This document shows positions 18,101-27,500 of a DNA stretch of 64,000 nucleotides, piece by piece (position 1 is the stretch's first letter; each line of letters opens with the position of its first letter). The DNA comes from Myroides sp. NP-2. GTDB lineage: Bacteria > Bacteroidota > Bacteroidia > Flavobacteriales > Flavobacteriaceae. Location: positions 1-64,000 of the forward strand of contig NZ_JACHTD010000016.1 of the NCBI RefSeq assembly GCF_014145665.1, given 5' to 3'. A program made the translations under genes and the position numbers. A model generated the notes under the pieces. It had not been told where the DNA came from and did not search any database. It saw nothing but the letters and a program-made list of their open reading frames with translations.

Positions 18101-20287
18101 CTAATTTGTGAACAACAATTCGCGGTACTTCGTCAAAGTCCACAATTCGTTGTCGACCATCATTTCTAATTTATCACTGTGGTAACGGATAATATCGAAA
18201 TAAGGTTTTACCACGTGACAGTACATTTTAGCCTGTTCTTCTACATCTTCAACGGCATTCGCCAATTTGCGTTGATCTACCATTTCCGCAACTTTTAAGT
18301 TTATTTGTGCGATGTGGTAGGATATTTTTTTCAAGATGTGCAATTGTTCAGCCGCGTATTCTTTGTATGCTTCGTCTCCAAAAATTTCTTTTAATCCTTT
18401 TACGTTCTCAATCACTGAGTTTTGGTACTTAATTGCAGTAGGAATTACGTGATTCTTAGCGATATCTCCCAAAACGCGTCCTTCGATTTGAATGCGTTTT
18501 ACGTACTCTTCTAGTTCAATTTCATAACGTGCTTCAACCTCAACTTTTGACATTACTTGCATTTCTTCAAACACAGCAATTGACGCTGGATATACTTTTG
18601 CTTTTAACGCTTCTGGCGTTGTTTTATGGTTACTCAAGCCGCGTTTTGCTGCTTCCTCTTCCCATTCTTTGCTATAGCCATCACCTTCAAATAAAATGCG
18701 TTCACTTTCTTTGATGTATTCGCGCAATACATTGAAAATAGCTTCGTCTTTTTTCAATCCCCCTTGCTCAACCAATCCATCCACTGCTATTTTAAACTCT
18801 TTGAGTTGTTTCGCTACAATTGTATTTAAAACAGTCATCGGACCCGCACAGTTTGCCGTTGATCCAACTGCTCTAAATTCCCATTTATTTCCTGTGAAAG
18901 CAAAAGGCGATGTACGGTTACGATCGGTATTATCCAACAATACGTCTGGAATTTTCCCTACAACATTCAACTTCAAGTCGGTCTTTTCTTCAGGGGATAA
19001 TTTACCGTCCGTTACTTCTTTCAACTCCTCTAACACTTTGGTCAGTTGCTGTCCGATAAACACGGACATAATAGCTGGAGGCGCTTCGTTAGCTCCTAAA
19101 CGGTGATCGTTACTCGCAGAGGCAATCGCAGAGCGCAAAAGCTCTTCGTTGTCGTTTACTGCTTTAATTGTATTGATAAAGAAGGTCAAAAACTGTAAAT
19201 TGCTCTTTGGTGTTTTACTAGGGCTTAGTAGGTTCACCCCGGTATCAGTAGCCAAAGACCAGTTGTTGTGTTTTCCTGATCCGTTCACTCCTTTAAATGG
19301 CTTTTCGTGAAACAACACTTTGAAATGGTGTTTTTCCGCTACTTTTTTCATTACATCCATCAATAAGGAGTTGTGGTCTACAGCTAAATTGATTTCTTCG
19401 AAAATAGGCGCTAGTTCAAACTGGTTAGGCGCTACTTCGTTATGTCTTGTTTTTACAGGAATTCCCAATAAAATACAGTGATTTTCTAGATCGTGCATAT
19501 AGTTCAATACGCGCGTAGGAATAGAGCCAAAATAGTGATCATCTAACTGTTGTCCTTTCGCAGCCGTATGCCCTAATAAAGTGCGCCCAGTAGTTAAGAT
19601 ATCAGGACGCGAAGCAGCTAAAGCCGCATCGACTAAGAAATATTCTTGCTCCCAACCCAATGTTGGGGTTACTTTTTTTACGTTTTTATCAAAATAACGC
19701 GCTACTTCTGTTGCAGCATCGTCAATAGCGTTGATCGCTTTTAAAAGCGGTGTTTTATTATCTAGCGCTTCCCCTGTATAAGAAATAAATACCGTTGGGA
19801 TACACAACGTAGAACCAAAGATGAACGCTGGAGATGTAGGATCCCAAGCCGTATAGCCTCTCGCTTCAAATGTATTTCGGATGCCTCCATTCGGAAAACT
19901 CGATGCATCCGGTTCTTGTTGTACCAATTGACCTCCATTAAATTGCTCTACTGGATCACCGTCAAATTGTGTTTCAAAAAACGCATCGTGTTTTTCTGCC
20001 GTTGTTCCCGTTAAAGGCTGAAACCAGTGTGTATAATGAGTTACTCCTTTTGAAAGCGCCCACTCTTTCATCCCCAATGCGATGTAATCAGCTAAGCGAC
20101 GATCAATCTTAATGCCCAATTGCGCATTTTTAACCGCCTGATAAGCTTCAGGAGTCAAAAATTGGCGCATCGACTTGTCATTAAAGACATGATCTCCAAA
20201 TATTAATGATTTTCTACCCAGTTCTTCTACCTTCACAGCGCTCCTTGAGGCTGCTTTTTCAATTGCTCGAAAACGAAATGTTGACAT
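18101..20287 (-). CDS. glnN: Type III glutamine synthetase
   Basis: The 728-residue protein matches GSIII in length, well above the roughly 450-470 residues of GSI, and in N-terminal sequence (RFRAIEKA, with GDHVFND). It makes glutamine from glutamate, ammonia and ATP in the cytoplasm. Visible catalytic-domain segments include KVTPTLGWEQEYFLVD, the metal-binding EQE region; HNEVAPNQFE; and GSGKHNNWS. A C-terminal helical extension near 560-728 is typical of this class. GSIII is widespread in Bacteroidota. A good promoter lies upstream and the terminator is shared with the efflux operon. Confidence 0.96.
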   Translation of the reverse strand: MSTFRFRAIEKAASRSAVKVEELGRKSLIFGDHVFNDKSMRQFLTPEAYQAVKNAQLGIKIDRRLADYIALGMKEWALSKGVTHYTHWFQPLTGTTAEKHDAFFETQFDGDPVEQFNGGQLVQQEPDASSFPNGGIRNTFEARGYTAWDPTSPAFIFGSTLCIPTVFISYTGEALDNKTPLLKAINAIDDAATEVARYFDKNVKKVTPTLGWEQEYFLVDAALAASRPDILTTGRTLLGHTAAKGQQLDDHYFGSIPTRVLNYMHDLENHCILLGIPVKTRHNEVAPNQFELAPIFEEINLAVDHNSLLMDVMKKVAEKHHFKVLFHEKPFKGVNGSGKHNNWSLATDTGVNLLSPSKTPKSNLQFLTFFINTIKAVNDNEELLRSAIASASNDHRLGANEAPPAIMSVFIGQQLTKVLEELKEVTDGKLSPEEKTDLKLNVVGKIPDVLLDNTDRNRTSPFAFTGNKWEFRAVGSTANCAGPMTVLNTIVAKQLKEFKIAVDGLVEQGGLKKDEAIFNVLREYIKESERILFEGDGYSKEWEEEAAKRGLSNHKTTPEALKAKVYPASIAVFEEMQVMSKVEVEARYEIELEEYVKRIQIEGRVLGDIAKNHVIPTAIKYQNSVIENVKGLKEIFGDEAYKEYAAEQLHILKKISYHIAQINLKVAEMVDQRKLANAVEDVEEQAKMYCHVVKPYFDIIRYHSDKLEMMVDNELWTLTKYRELLFTN

Positions 20288-20327
20288 AATTACACTTTTT
20301 TAAGGGACACCCCCTGTTTTGACTATG

Positions 20328-20356
20328 CAAAAATAATAAAAAACACAAAAAACCAA
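20328..20356 (-). promoter_or_regulatory. Promoter of glutamine synthetase
   Basis: On the minus strand TTGG (20356-20353) and TATTTTTG (20335-20328) form a Bacteroidota-type promoter. The -7 box lies about 40 bp upstream of the start codon. Confidence 0.65.
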
Positions 20357-20518
20357 CACACACCCCCTAGTTTTTTGCTCATTTTTTTTTTATTTCTACT
20401 TATTTTTTTTACTACCCACCGTTTTTCCCACACCTAAGTCACCTAATTTAGATTTGTTTTGGTGTGTGATGTACTAATCCTTCGTTTCAGAATTCCATCT
20501 CCATTATATATCACCATA

Positions 20519-20551
20519 AAAAAAAGCGATAGTGAAATTCACTATCGCTTT
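20519..20551 (-). terminator. Terminator of the collagen-like lipoprotein gene
   Basis: AGCGATAGTGA and TCACTATCGCT form an 11-bp perfect stem. On the minus strand it is followed by a run of T, 16 bp past the stop codon. Confidence 0.9.
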
Positions 20552-20566
20552 ATCTTTTATTTATTT

Positions 20567-21175
20567 TTAGTACATTTTCTTTACTGGAGACTTCGTTAAG
20601 TCATACTTTATAAGCACTTCTTCGTAGCTCATTGGTTTTTCTATTGGATTCGTATTTGCACCTTGTTTCACACTAGCGCTCTTTTGCACTGGATCTTTCC
20701 CGGCAATATACACGACTCTAAAAATCATATCCGTTACAAATCCTGGATCATCATCTTTCCCTGGAGTTCCATTAAACAAACCTAGAGGCGCAGTTGCACG
20801 AGCTTCGATAGTAAAGTCATCCAAGCCGTATCGGTAGATGTACTCTAACTCCTCATCTTTATTTGTTGCTGTATCCTCTACAAAATAGCGAATTGGCAAG
20901 GGTGACCATATAGGACTATTATTCTTCTTATCTATTCCTTCAAATACAAAAACCATAAGTGCGTCCCCAAAATAGACTTTGGTAGGATGTTTTACCGTTT
21001 GTCCTGCGATATTTGCATTTAGATTTTGATTGAAGCTCAAGTGATATTCGAATACGTTAGCTGGTTCATAGCCTCCATTTGGTCCTTGAGGCCCTTGTGG
21101 TCCACGTGGTCCTTCACAGCTTACTGTAAATAAACTCCCCAAAACCACAGCACATAATAACATCATTTTTTTCAT
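20567..21175 (-). CDS. Lipoprotein with a short collagen-like Gly-Pro segment
   Basis: The 202-residue protein has a lipoprotein signal with lipobox TVSC (cysteine near residue 20). Directly after it comes a short collagen-like stretch, EGPRGPQGPQGPNGG. The remaining 165 residues have no family I recognise; mixed beta content suggests a globular outer-membrane-anchored domain. Short G-P-x segments beside the lipid anchor are common in Bacteroidota lipoproteins and probably act as a stalk. The gene is monocistronic with its own terminator. Function is unknown. Confidence 0.85.
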   Translation of the reverse strand: MKKMMLLCAVVLGSLFTVSCEGPRGPQGPQGPNGGYEPANVFEYHLSFNQNLNANIAGQTVKHPTKVYFGDALMVFVFEGIDKKNNSPIWSPLPIRYFVEDTATNKDEELEYIYRYGLDDFTIEARATAPLGLFNGTPGKDDDPGFVTDMIFRVVYIAGKDPVQKSASVKQGANTNPIEKPMSYEEVLIKYDLTKSPVKKMY

Positions 21176-21402
21176 AAAATTGCCTTTTTCCTTTTTTCAA
21201 ATGTATCGTTTAATTTACAAGCAGAATCCTTTATTAAGACATTTTTAGCATTCCCCGTCTTTTTATGACGAAAAGATTCTCTTTCTATCATTAAAGCTAA
21301 GATTCTTTTATCAAATAAAAAAAACAAATCTACAAAAAACGTTTTTCTTCGCGTCAATCTCTTATTTTTATGGGATAATTATTTCAAATTCAGAATAAAG
21401 TT

Positions 21403-22497
21403 ATGAAAAAATTCGCGTGTATTTGTCTGCTCTTTATAGGTTGTGTTTCCTTAGCACAGCATCTTCAACCAGTAGCGGATTTACGAGAAATCAAAAACAG
21501 CTTGTATTTAGCAGAAGACATTCACAAACCATATGCAAGTGATTCCCTCCACTTGCTGACGCAGTATAAGAATATTTATCGATCGCCAGAAATGGGCTTA
21601 ACCAATAAATGGGGGCTTTATTACCAAGAAGAAACGAAAGTGGCAGAGGTAGTTATTCGCGGTTCGGTCAATAAAGGAATAAGTTGGCTCGCTAATTACT
21701 ACGCTGCCATGCTGCCCGCTCAAGGAACAATTGCATTGACACCCGAACACTTGGTCAACTATCGCTTTTCGGAAGACGACAAAGCTAGTGTTCACGCAGG
21801 ATGGACAATTGCTTCTCTTTACTTATTGCAAGACATAAAACCCAAAATAGACAGTTTATATCGCGCCAACACAAAGGAAATTATCATTTCAGGTCATAGT
21901 CAAGGGGGAGTAATAGCTTATTTAATAACGGCCCAACTCAAACAATGGCAAAAGGAAAACACCCTGCCACGAGACATCCAGTTCAAAACGTATACGCTTG
22001 CTGCGCCAAAGCCAGGGAATGCATATTTTGCCTATCAATATGAAAAAACCATGCATCAATGGAGCTATTCGCTTATCAACACCCAAGATTGGGTGCCCGA
22101 AGTTCCTCCAACAACCCAACGCCTGCAAGATTTTAACCCCATTAGCCCGTTTAGCAGAGAAAACATCGACAAAAGCATGAAAAAAATTAGCTGGCCCAAA
22201 CGCTGGTTTGCCCGTGGTATATACAATCGCGTGAGTACACCGACCAAGAAAAGTGTAAGGCGCTATGCAAAACTACTAGGTCCATTTTTATTTAAGGAAA
22301 TTCAAAAATCACTTCCTGAATTACAAGAGCCACAGTACCGACAGGAAAGCAACTACAGCCGATGTGGAACCCCTATTGTGCTCGATGGATTACAAGATCC
22401 AACCTATCAAAATCAATTCAATCAATCTGACAACATCATGTCCCATCATTTACCCAATGCCTATTTGTATTTAATAGCACAACAAATCGAAAAATAA
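21403..22497 (+). CDS. Secreted class 3-type lipase/esterase
   Basis: The 364-residue protein has a signal peptide ending SLAQ near residue 19. The alpha/beta-hydrolase nucleophile elbow GHSQGG places the serine at residue 166, preceded by the hydrophobic strand EIIIS. The DWVPEVPP segment near 230 fits the acid-residue region of fungal-type (class 3) lipases, and a late histidine such as that in MSHHLPNAY could complete the triad. The protein would hydrolyse lipid or other ester substrates outside the cytoplasm. It is monocistronic and diverges from the lipoprotein gene. Substrate is unknown. Confidence 0.85.
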   Translation: MKKFACICLLFIGCVSLAQHLQPVADLREIKNSLYLAEDIHKPYASDSLHLLTQYKNIYRSPEMGLTNKWGLYYQEETKVAEVVIRGSVNKGISWLANYYAAMLPAQGTIALTPEHLVNYRFSEDDKASVHAGWTIASLYLLQDIKPKIDSLYRANTKEIIISGHSQGGVIAYLITAQLKQWQKENTLPRDIQFKTYTLAAPKPGNAYFAYQYEKTMHQWSYSLINTQDWVPEVPPTTQRLQDFNPISPFSRENIDKSMKKISWPKRWFARGIYNRVSTPTKKSVRRYAKLLGPFLFKEIQKSLPELQEPQYRQESNYSRCGTPIVLDGLQDPTYQNQFNQSDNIMSHHLPNAYLYLIAQQIEK

Positions 22498-22937
22498 GCC
22501 TTCGATTTGTTTGCTTTTGTACGAGTATTTTCTCTCTAGAAGGAGAAATAGCCCTATTAAACCAAGAAATAAAAGAGTTCAAATCGCATTGACTGAGCAA
22601 GTTCAAAAAAAATCACCTAACTTAATCTCTATTTTTGTTACCTATATAAAGCAAAAATTAAGTTTTTCACATTTTTACAAACAAATGCAAAAAAAAATTT
22701 AATTTAATAATTCTTTAAATTATAAAGTAATATCCAATTTTAAACGCTAAACAAAAACCACTTTTCTCTAATATAAAGATAAAACGCATAAGTAATACCA
22801 TAATTTTAACACCTATAAACCAACATATTAACACTATTCGATTTGGATTCTTGCTAAATTCTAACTAAACTAGCATTGGAATTGCATTAATATTATTGAT
22901 GTAATTCTCCAACAACTCAACAACACTAGCAAACCTT
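22498..22937. other. AT-rich spacer with phased repeats upstream of an unknown gene
   Basis: No convincing coding frame was found; a 63-codon frame from TTG at 22511 has no support. The region holds the 11-bp phased repeats at 22847-22868 and a near-consensus TATTATTG box around 22891-22898. Confidence 0.45.
22847..22868 (+). promoter_or_regulatory. Second pair of 11-bp phased direct repeats
   Basis: ATTCTTGCTAA and ATTCTAACTAA are adjacent with exact 11-bp spacing. They resemble the pair at 12398-12419 in sequence, spacing and position, about 25 bp upstream of the likely -7 box. Confidence 0.4.
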
Positions 22938-23792
22938 ATGAAACTCGAATTATTTGAAGAAGTACAAAGTAAACTAACCCACTTTGTACGGCATTTTGTT
23001 AAGATTACTCCTTATGGCAACTTGAACTCCCTTGCTTTTCAACATTATCACTATAATAATTTTAAAGCAATGACATCGACTTTATTTGAAGCACTACTGC
23101 ATATCAACTATGCACAACTTCAAAAAAGCGAAGATAAAATTACCTATAGCACTCCTTTTTCTCTTACCTTAAATGAAAGTCAAGAATTAATACGAGAAAT
23201 TGATTTTTCGAAAATAAAATTGGACAAACAAAGGAAAATACGCTGCGCTGTTCAGCAAGAAATAAAGGAAAAATTCAGCAACCAACCCGCCAATAGCTAC
23301 AGCAGTATTTCGTTCAATTGTTTAGACCGAAGCAAACAAATGTGTGCCTTAGTAGGAACCATACACATTTCGGAAAACAGAGAGTATACAGTGAATCTCT
23401 TTTATCTAAAAATAGACACTCAACTCGAAGATCTTCTGCTCGATTTTAATTATTACCTCAAAGATAAAAACAAACACCTTTGCATTTATAACACGCTACT
23501 AGAATCTGAAACAGCCCATGATATAAAACTACTTTCTCTTTTACAACAACAACAGTTATCTCCTGAAGATTTTGAAGAAAATTTCATTTACTTTTTTGGC
23601 GATACCTTACTGGATTACCAGAAGAAAGAGCGCTTCTTAAAATCATTGGAATTGCTCCTTTTCTCTCCAAACTCAATGGAAGAAATTGCGAAAACTTGTG
23701 AAAAAAAGCGCACACCTTATACCTTATCTCAGTTTTTTAATAGTGCGAGATCCTCTAAAAATAACGCCGTGATCCGATATAACGTTGGGTAA
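22938..23792 (+). CDS. Unrecognised 284-residue cytoplasmic protein beside the copper efflux locus
   Basis: There is no signal peptide or membrane segment. The protein is rich in Leu, Gln, Lys and Asn and looks alpha-helical with a central beta region. The C-terminal part, with SMEEIAKTCEKKRTPYTL followed by SQFFNSARSSKN, loosely resembles a helix-turn-helix, so a regulator of the next operon is possible but weakly supported. Its upstream DNA shares phased repeats with the CzcCBA-like operon, suggesting common control. It ends just before the operator-like repeats of the copper operon. I do not recognise the family. Confidence 0.75.
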   Translation: MKLELFEEVQSKLTHFVRHFVKITPYGNLNSLAFQHYHYNNFKAMTSTLFEALLHINYAQLQKSEDKITYSTPFSLTLNESQELIREIDFSKIKLDKQRKIRCAVQQEIKEKFSNQPANSYSSISFNCLDRSKQMCALVGTIHISENREYTVNLFYLKIDTQLEDLLLDFNYYLKDKNKHLCIYNTLLESETAHDIKLLSLLQQQQLSPEDFEENFIYFFGDTLLDYQKKERFLKSLELLLFSPNSMEEIAKTCEKKRTPYTLSQFFNSARSSKNNAVIRYNVG

Positions 23793-23828
23793 ATGGTTAA
23801 ACGGTTAACTACAAACGGTTGACCGTTA
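23793..23828. promoter_or_regulatory. Operator-like repeat cluster upstream of the CusACB-like locus
   Basis: ACGGTTAAC (23801-23809) and ACGGTTGAC (23815-23823) are direct repeats 14 bp apart, preceded by a degenerate AATGGTTAA. GTTAAACGGTTAAC and AACGGTTGACCGTT are also inverted repeats. The cluster ends 12 bp before the -7 box and so covers the -33 region, where a repressor or activator would act. Confidence 0.55.
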
Positions 23829-23839
23829 ATTTTTTTTTA

Positions 23840-23847
23840 TATCTTTG
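23840..23847 (+). promoter_or_regulatory. Promoter -7 box of the CusACB-like locus
   Basis: TATCTTTG matches TANNTTTG exactly. The leader to the ATG at 23886 would be about 30 nt. The -33 region is occupied by the repeat cluster. Confidence 0.65.
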
Positions 23848-23885
23848 TCTCTCAGGTGCAAAACTGTTACCTACAATAATAGATC

Positions 23886-24305
23886 ATGAAAAAATATTTA
23901 TCCATACTTGTACTGTCGTTATCCGTACTTGTTACAGCTAATCCAATCATCAGTTGGAACTGTAACGAGATGGTTATGTCGAGTTGTATGGAGATGGAGG
24001 AAGACACTCTACCGTGTTGTGCCACTGATGCCGAAAGTAGTCATCAGAGTATGGCTGACATGTTGTGCTGTTCTCCAATGGCCCGTATCAATACGGTTCA
24101 CGTAGATCTACAAGTAGAGCAAACAGAAGCAGCCCCTGAAGCTAAAGGAAAAAAAGCGGCTATACAGGCAAAGTGGTTTAATTCCAACTACCTGACCGAT
24201 TTAAAATCAGTATCATTTACCGCCTACCCTACCCCTATTGCCGTTGATGGTTTCAAATTCGATACCGTGGACCGGCTTTCCTACATTTGTATTTATCGCA
24301 TATGA
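23886..24305 (+). CDS. Small exported Cys/Met-rich protein, probable metal-binding partner
   Basis: The 139-residue protein has a signal peptide (KKYLSILVLSLSVLVTA). The mature N-terminal third is crowded with Cys and Met: CNEMVMSSCMEMEED, then PCCATD, then MADMLCCSPMAR. Such clusters are typical of Cu(I)/Ag(I) ligands, so a periplasmic copper-binding or sensing role is plausible. It is the first gene after the promoter of the CusA-like operon. Related short proteins at the head of metal efflux operons are common in Bacteroidota. Metal binding is inferred from composition. Confidence 0.75.
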   Translation: MKKYLSILVLSLSVLVTANPIISWNCNEMVMSSCMEMEEDTLPCCATDAESSHQSMADMLCCSPMARINTVHVDLQVEQTEAAPEAKGKKAAIQAKWFNSNYLTDLKSVSFTAYPTPIAVDGFKFDTVDRLSYICIYRI

Positions 24306-24423
24306 TCGCGTTTGCCTTGTAAGTCTTTTCCTCTTGTGTCTTTCTTATGACCTTTCGAGACTTACTTCGCCCATTACCCTTTATTTAGAAACACAGCCGG
24401 CTATTCTCAAAAGGAATAAAGCC

Positions 24424-24463
24424 ATACAACTGCATTAAAATCAATCCGTTGTATTTATTTTTT
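24424..24463 (+). terminator. Weak hairpin between the Cys/Met-rich gene and cusA
   Basis: ATACAAC and GTTGTAT are separated by 17 nt and followed by a T-rich stretch. It could attenuate transcription into cusA, but the stem is short and AT-rich. Confidence 0.3.
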
Positions 24464-24571
24464 CCTTACCTTTAATAGGATAGACGGTAGTACTCGCCTC
24501 CTTTATTGGGACTATATGCGACGCCGTCGGTGTTTCTTATCGCGTATCATTAACACTTTAAAAACATCCAT

Positions 24572-27500
24572 ATGCTTAATAAAATCATTAAGTATTTTCT
24601 ACATAATCGATTAATTACGATCATGATCCTAATTATCGTTATTGTATGGGGACTAATTACAGCCCCATTTACTTGGCATCAAAATCTTTTGCCAAGCGAT
24701 CCAGTTCCCGTAGATGCCATTCCTGATATTGGTGAGAATCAACAGATTGTTGCCACAGAATGGATGGGACGATCCCCTAAAGACATCCAAGAACAAGTTA
24801 CCTACCCTTTAACCACTTCGTTATTAGGCGTTCCAGGAGTAAAAACGATCCGCAGTAGTTCGATGTTTGGAATGTCGTTTATCTATGTCATCTTTGAAGA
24901 AGACGTCGAATTTTATTGGAGTAGATCTCGCATCTTAGAAAAATTAAATTCATTACCTGCGGGGACTTTACCTGAAGGAGTGATCCCAACATTAGGTCCT
25001 GACGCTACGGCTTTAGGGCAGGTTTATTGGTATACCTTAGAAGGGAGAAACCCTCAAACGGGCGAACCTACAGGGGGGTGGGATCCTGATGAATTGCGTA
25101 CGATTCAAGATTTCTATGCCAAATACAGCTTAGCTTCTGCCGAAGGTGTCTCTGAAGTAGCTTCTATTGGAGGTTATGTCAAAGAATATCAGGTAGAAGT
25201 AAAACCCGACGCTATGCGTGCCTATAATGTTTCCATTATGGATATTATGGGGGCGATTCAGAAGAGCAACCTCGATATCGGGGCTGAAACCATAGAGATT
25301 AACCAAGCAGAATACCTTGTTCGCGGATTGGGATATATCAAGAGCATTCAAGATTTAGAAGATGCTGTCGTTACAGTGCGCAATAATACGCCTGTAAAAA
25401 TAAAAGATGTCGCTTTCGTCAATTTAGGTCCTGCTACGCGCAGGGGTGGTTTAGACAAAGAGGGCATTGAAGCTGTTGGAGGAGTTGTTGTGGCCCGTTA
25501 TGGCGCTAATCCTATGCAAGTTATTGACAATGTAAAAGATAAAATTGCCGCCATGGAAGCTGGTCTTCCACAAAAAACACTAGCAGATGGAACGATTTCC
25601 AAAGTAACAGTTGTTCCTTTTTACGATCGTTCAGGTTTAATTAAAGAAACCATTGGCACGCTAGAGACAGCCTTGGCACACGAAATACTCATTTGTATTA
25701 TCGTTGTGATTGTATTGGTGATCAATTTACGCGCTTCCATTATTATTTCCAGTATTTTGCCTATTGGTGTACTGGCCACTTTTATCATCATGCGTTATAT
25801 GGGGATTGAGGCCAATATTGTAGCCTTATCAGGTATTGCTATCGCCATTGGTGTTATGGTCGATGTGGGGGTCGTCTTTGTCGAAAGCATCATTCGCTAC
25901 ATGGAAGAGGAACGGGCCCGGGGGGTAGAAAGTAAAGGAAAAGCCTTTGCCAACCTGATCGTTAAGGCCGTTTCTGAGGTGTCTGGTGCCCTATCTACGG
26001 CAATGTTAACCACAATTATCAGTTTCTTGCCTGTGTTCGCCATGGAAGCCCAAGAAGGAAAATTGTTTAAACCCTTAGCCTATACCAAAACATTTGCTTT
26101 GGTATCTGCTTTTCTACTAGGGCTTATCATCTTGCCCACACTGGCCTACTATATTTACTCTATCAAAATAAATAAAGCAAAAGTGCGCAAAATTGCCAAT
26201 TACATCCTGTGTGTATTGGGAATTGCCTTGTGGATCTATACAGGTATTTTTACCGCCATTGCTTTAACCTTTGTGGGAATCAACAACCTCTACACCCCTA
26301 AATGGAGAAATGAAAAAACAGCGAACTACATCAATGTGGGCATCACCTTGTTTGTAGCTGTTTACTACTTAGCCATCGAATGGCTTCCATTGGGTACACA
26401 AGCCCATACAGGTTTAAACTTTGTTTTTGTTATTCTCGCCATAGGCAGTATTCTAGCCATTTTGTGGACCCTCGTTATTTACTATGAACAGATCTTGCGC
26501 TGGGCATTAGCCAATCGTTGGAAGTTCATGTCCATCCCTATTCTCACTGTTATTTTAGGTCTGGTGGCTTGGCTGGGATTCAACACATCGTTTGGATTTG
26601 TTGCTAAAGGCTTCGAAAGCGTTGGTTGGAAATCATTTAGAGAAACGGCGTTTTGGGAAAAATCTTCCCAAACCTTTCCTGGTATAGGGGAAGAATTTAT
26701 GCCGAGCTTAAACGAGGGTTCGTTTTTACTCATGCCTACGAGTATGCCTCACACGGGAATTGAGCAAAACTTAAACTTTATCCGAACATTAGACAAACGC
26801 ATTCAACATATTCCGGAAGTAGAACTGACCATTGGTAAATGGGGACGTGTGAACTCTGCCCTTGACCCTGCTCCTACTCAAATGTTTGAAAACACCATCA
26901 ACTATAAACCCGAATATTTCTTAAATGAAGAGGGACATCGCGAGCGATTTAAAGTTGCGAAAAACGGCGATTTTGAGTTGATCGACGGCTCTACCTATCA
27001 CGTATCCAACGGCTATCGTCAGATTTCGAGAGACAGCTTGATTCCAGATAAGAATGGAAAGTTCTTCAGACAATGGCGTCCAGAAATTAAGAGTCCGGAG
27101 GATATATGGCAACAAATCGTCAACGTTTCCCATATTCCTGGCCTAACTTCAGCACCAAAATTACAACCTATTGAAGCGCGTTTGGTTATGCTGTCAACGG
27201 GTATGCGTGCGCCTATGGGATTAAAAGTTTCAGGTCCTGATCTAGAATCGATTGAAGAAGGAGGTAAAGCATTGGAAACGGCGCTCAAAGACATTCCTTC
27301 TATTATGCCGTCGACTGTTTTCTACGATAGAGCTGTAGGTGCTCCTTATGTAGAAATACACCTAAACAGAACCAATATGGCGCGTTATGGCATTACCGTT
27401 GCTGATCTACAAGAAGTCTTAGGCGCAGCAGTTGGTGGTATGCAATTAACAACTACGGTTGAAGGGCGTGAACGCTTCCCTGTTCGCTTGCGCTATCCAC

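Noticed and set aside
21172..21357. 61-codon minus-strand frame ending at the lipoprotein start
   Set aside because: It covers the divergent promoter region, has no family signal, and its composition looks random.
22511..22702. 63-codon plus-strand frame after the lipase gene
   Set aside because: It begins at TTG without a ribosome binding site and encodes only Lys/Gln-rich sequence from AT-rich spacer.
24238..24438. 66-codon frame overlapping the end of the Cys/Met-rich gene
   Set aside because: It runs out of frame through a well-supported gene and has no own start signal or family.
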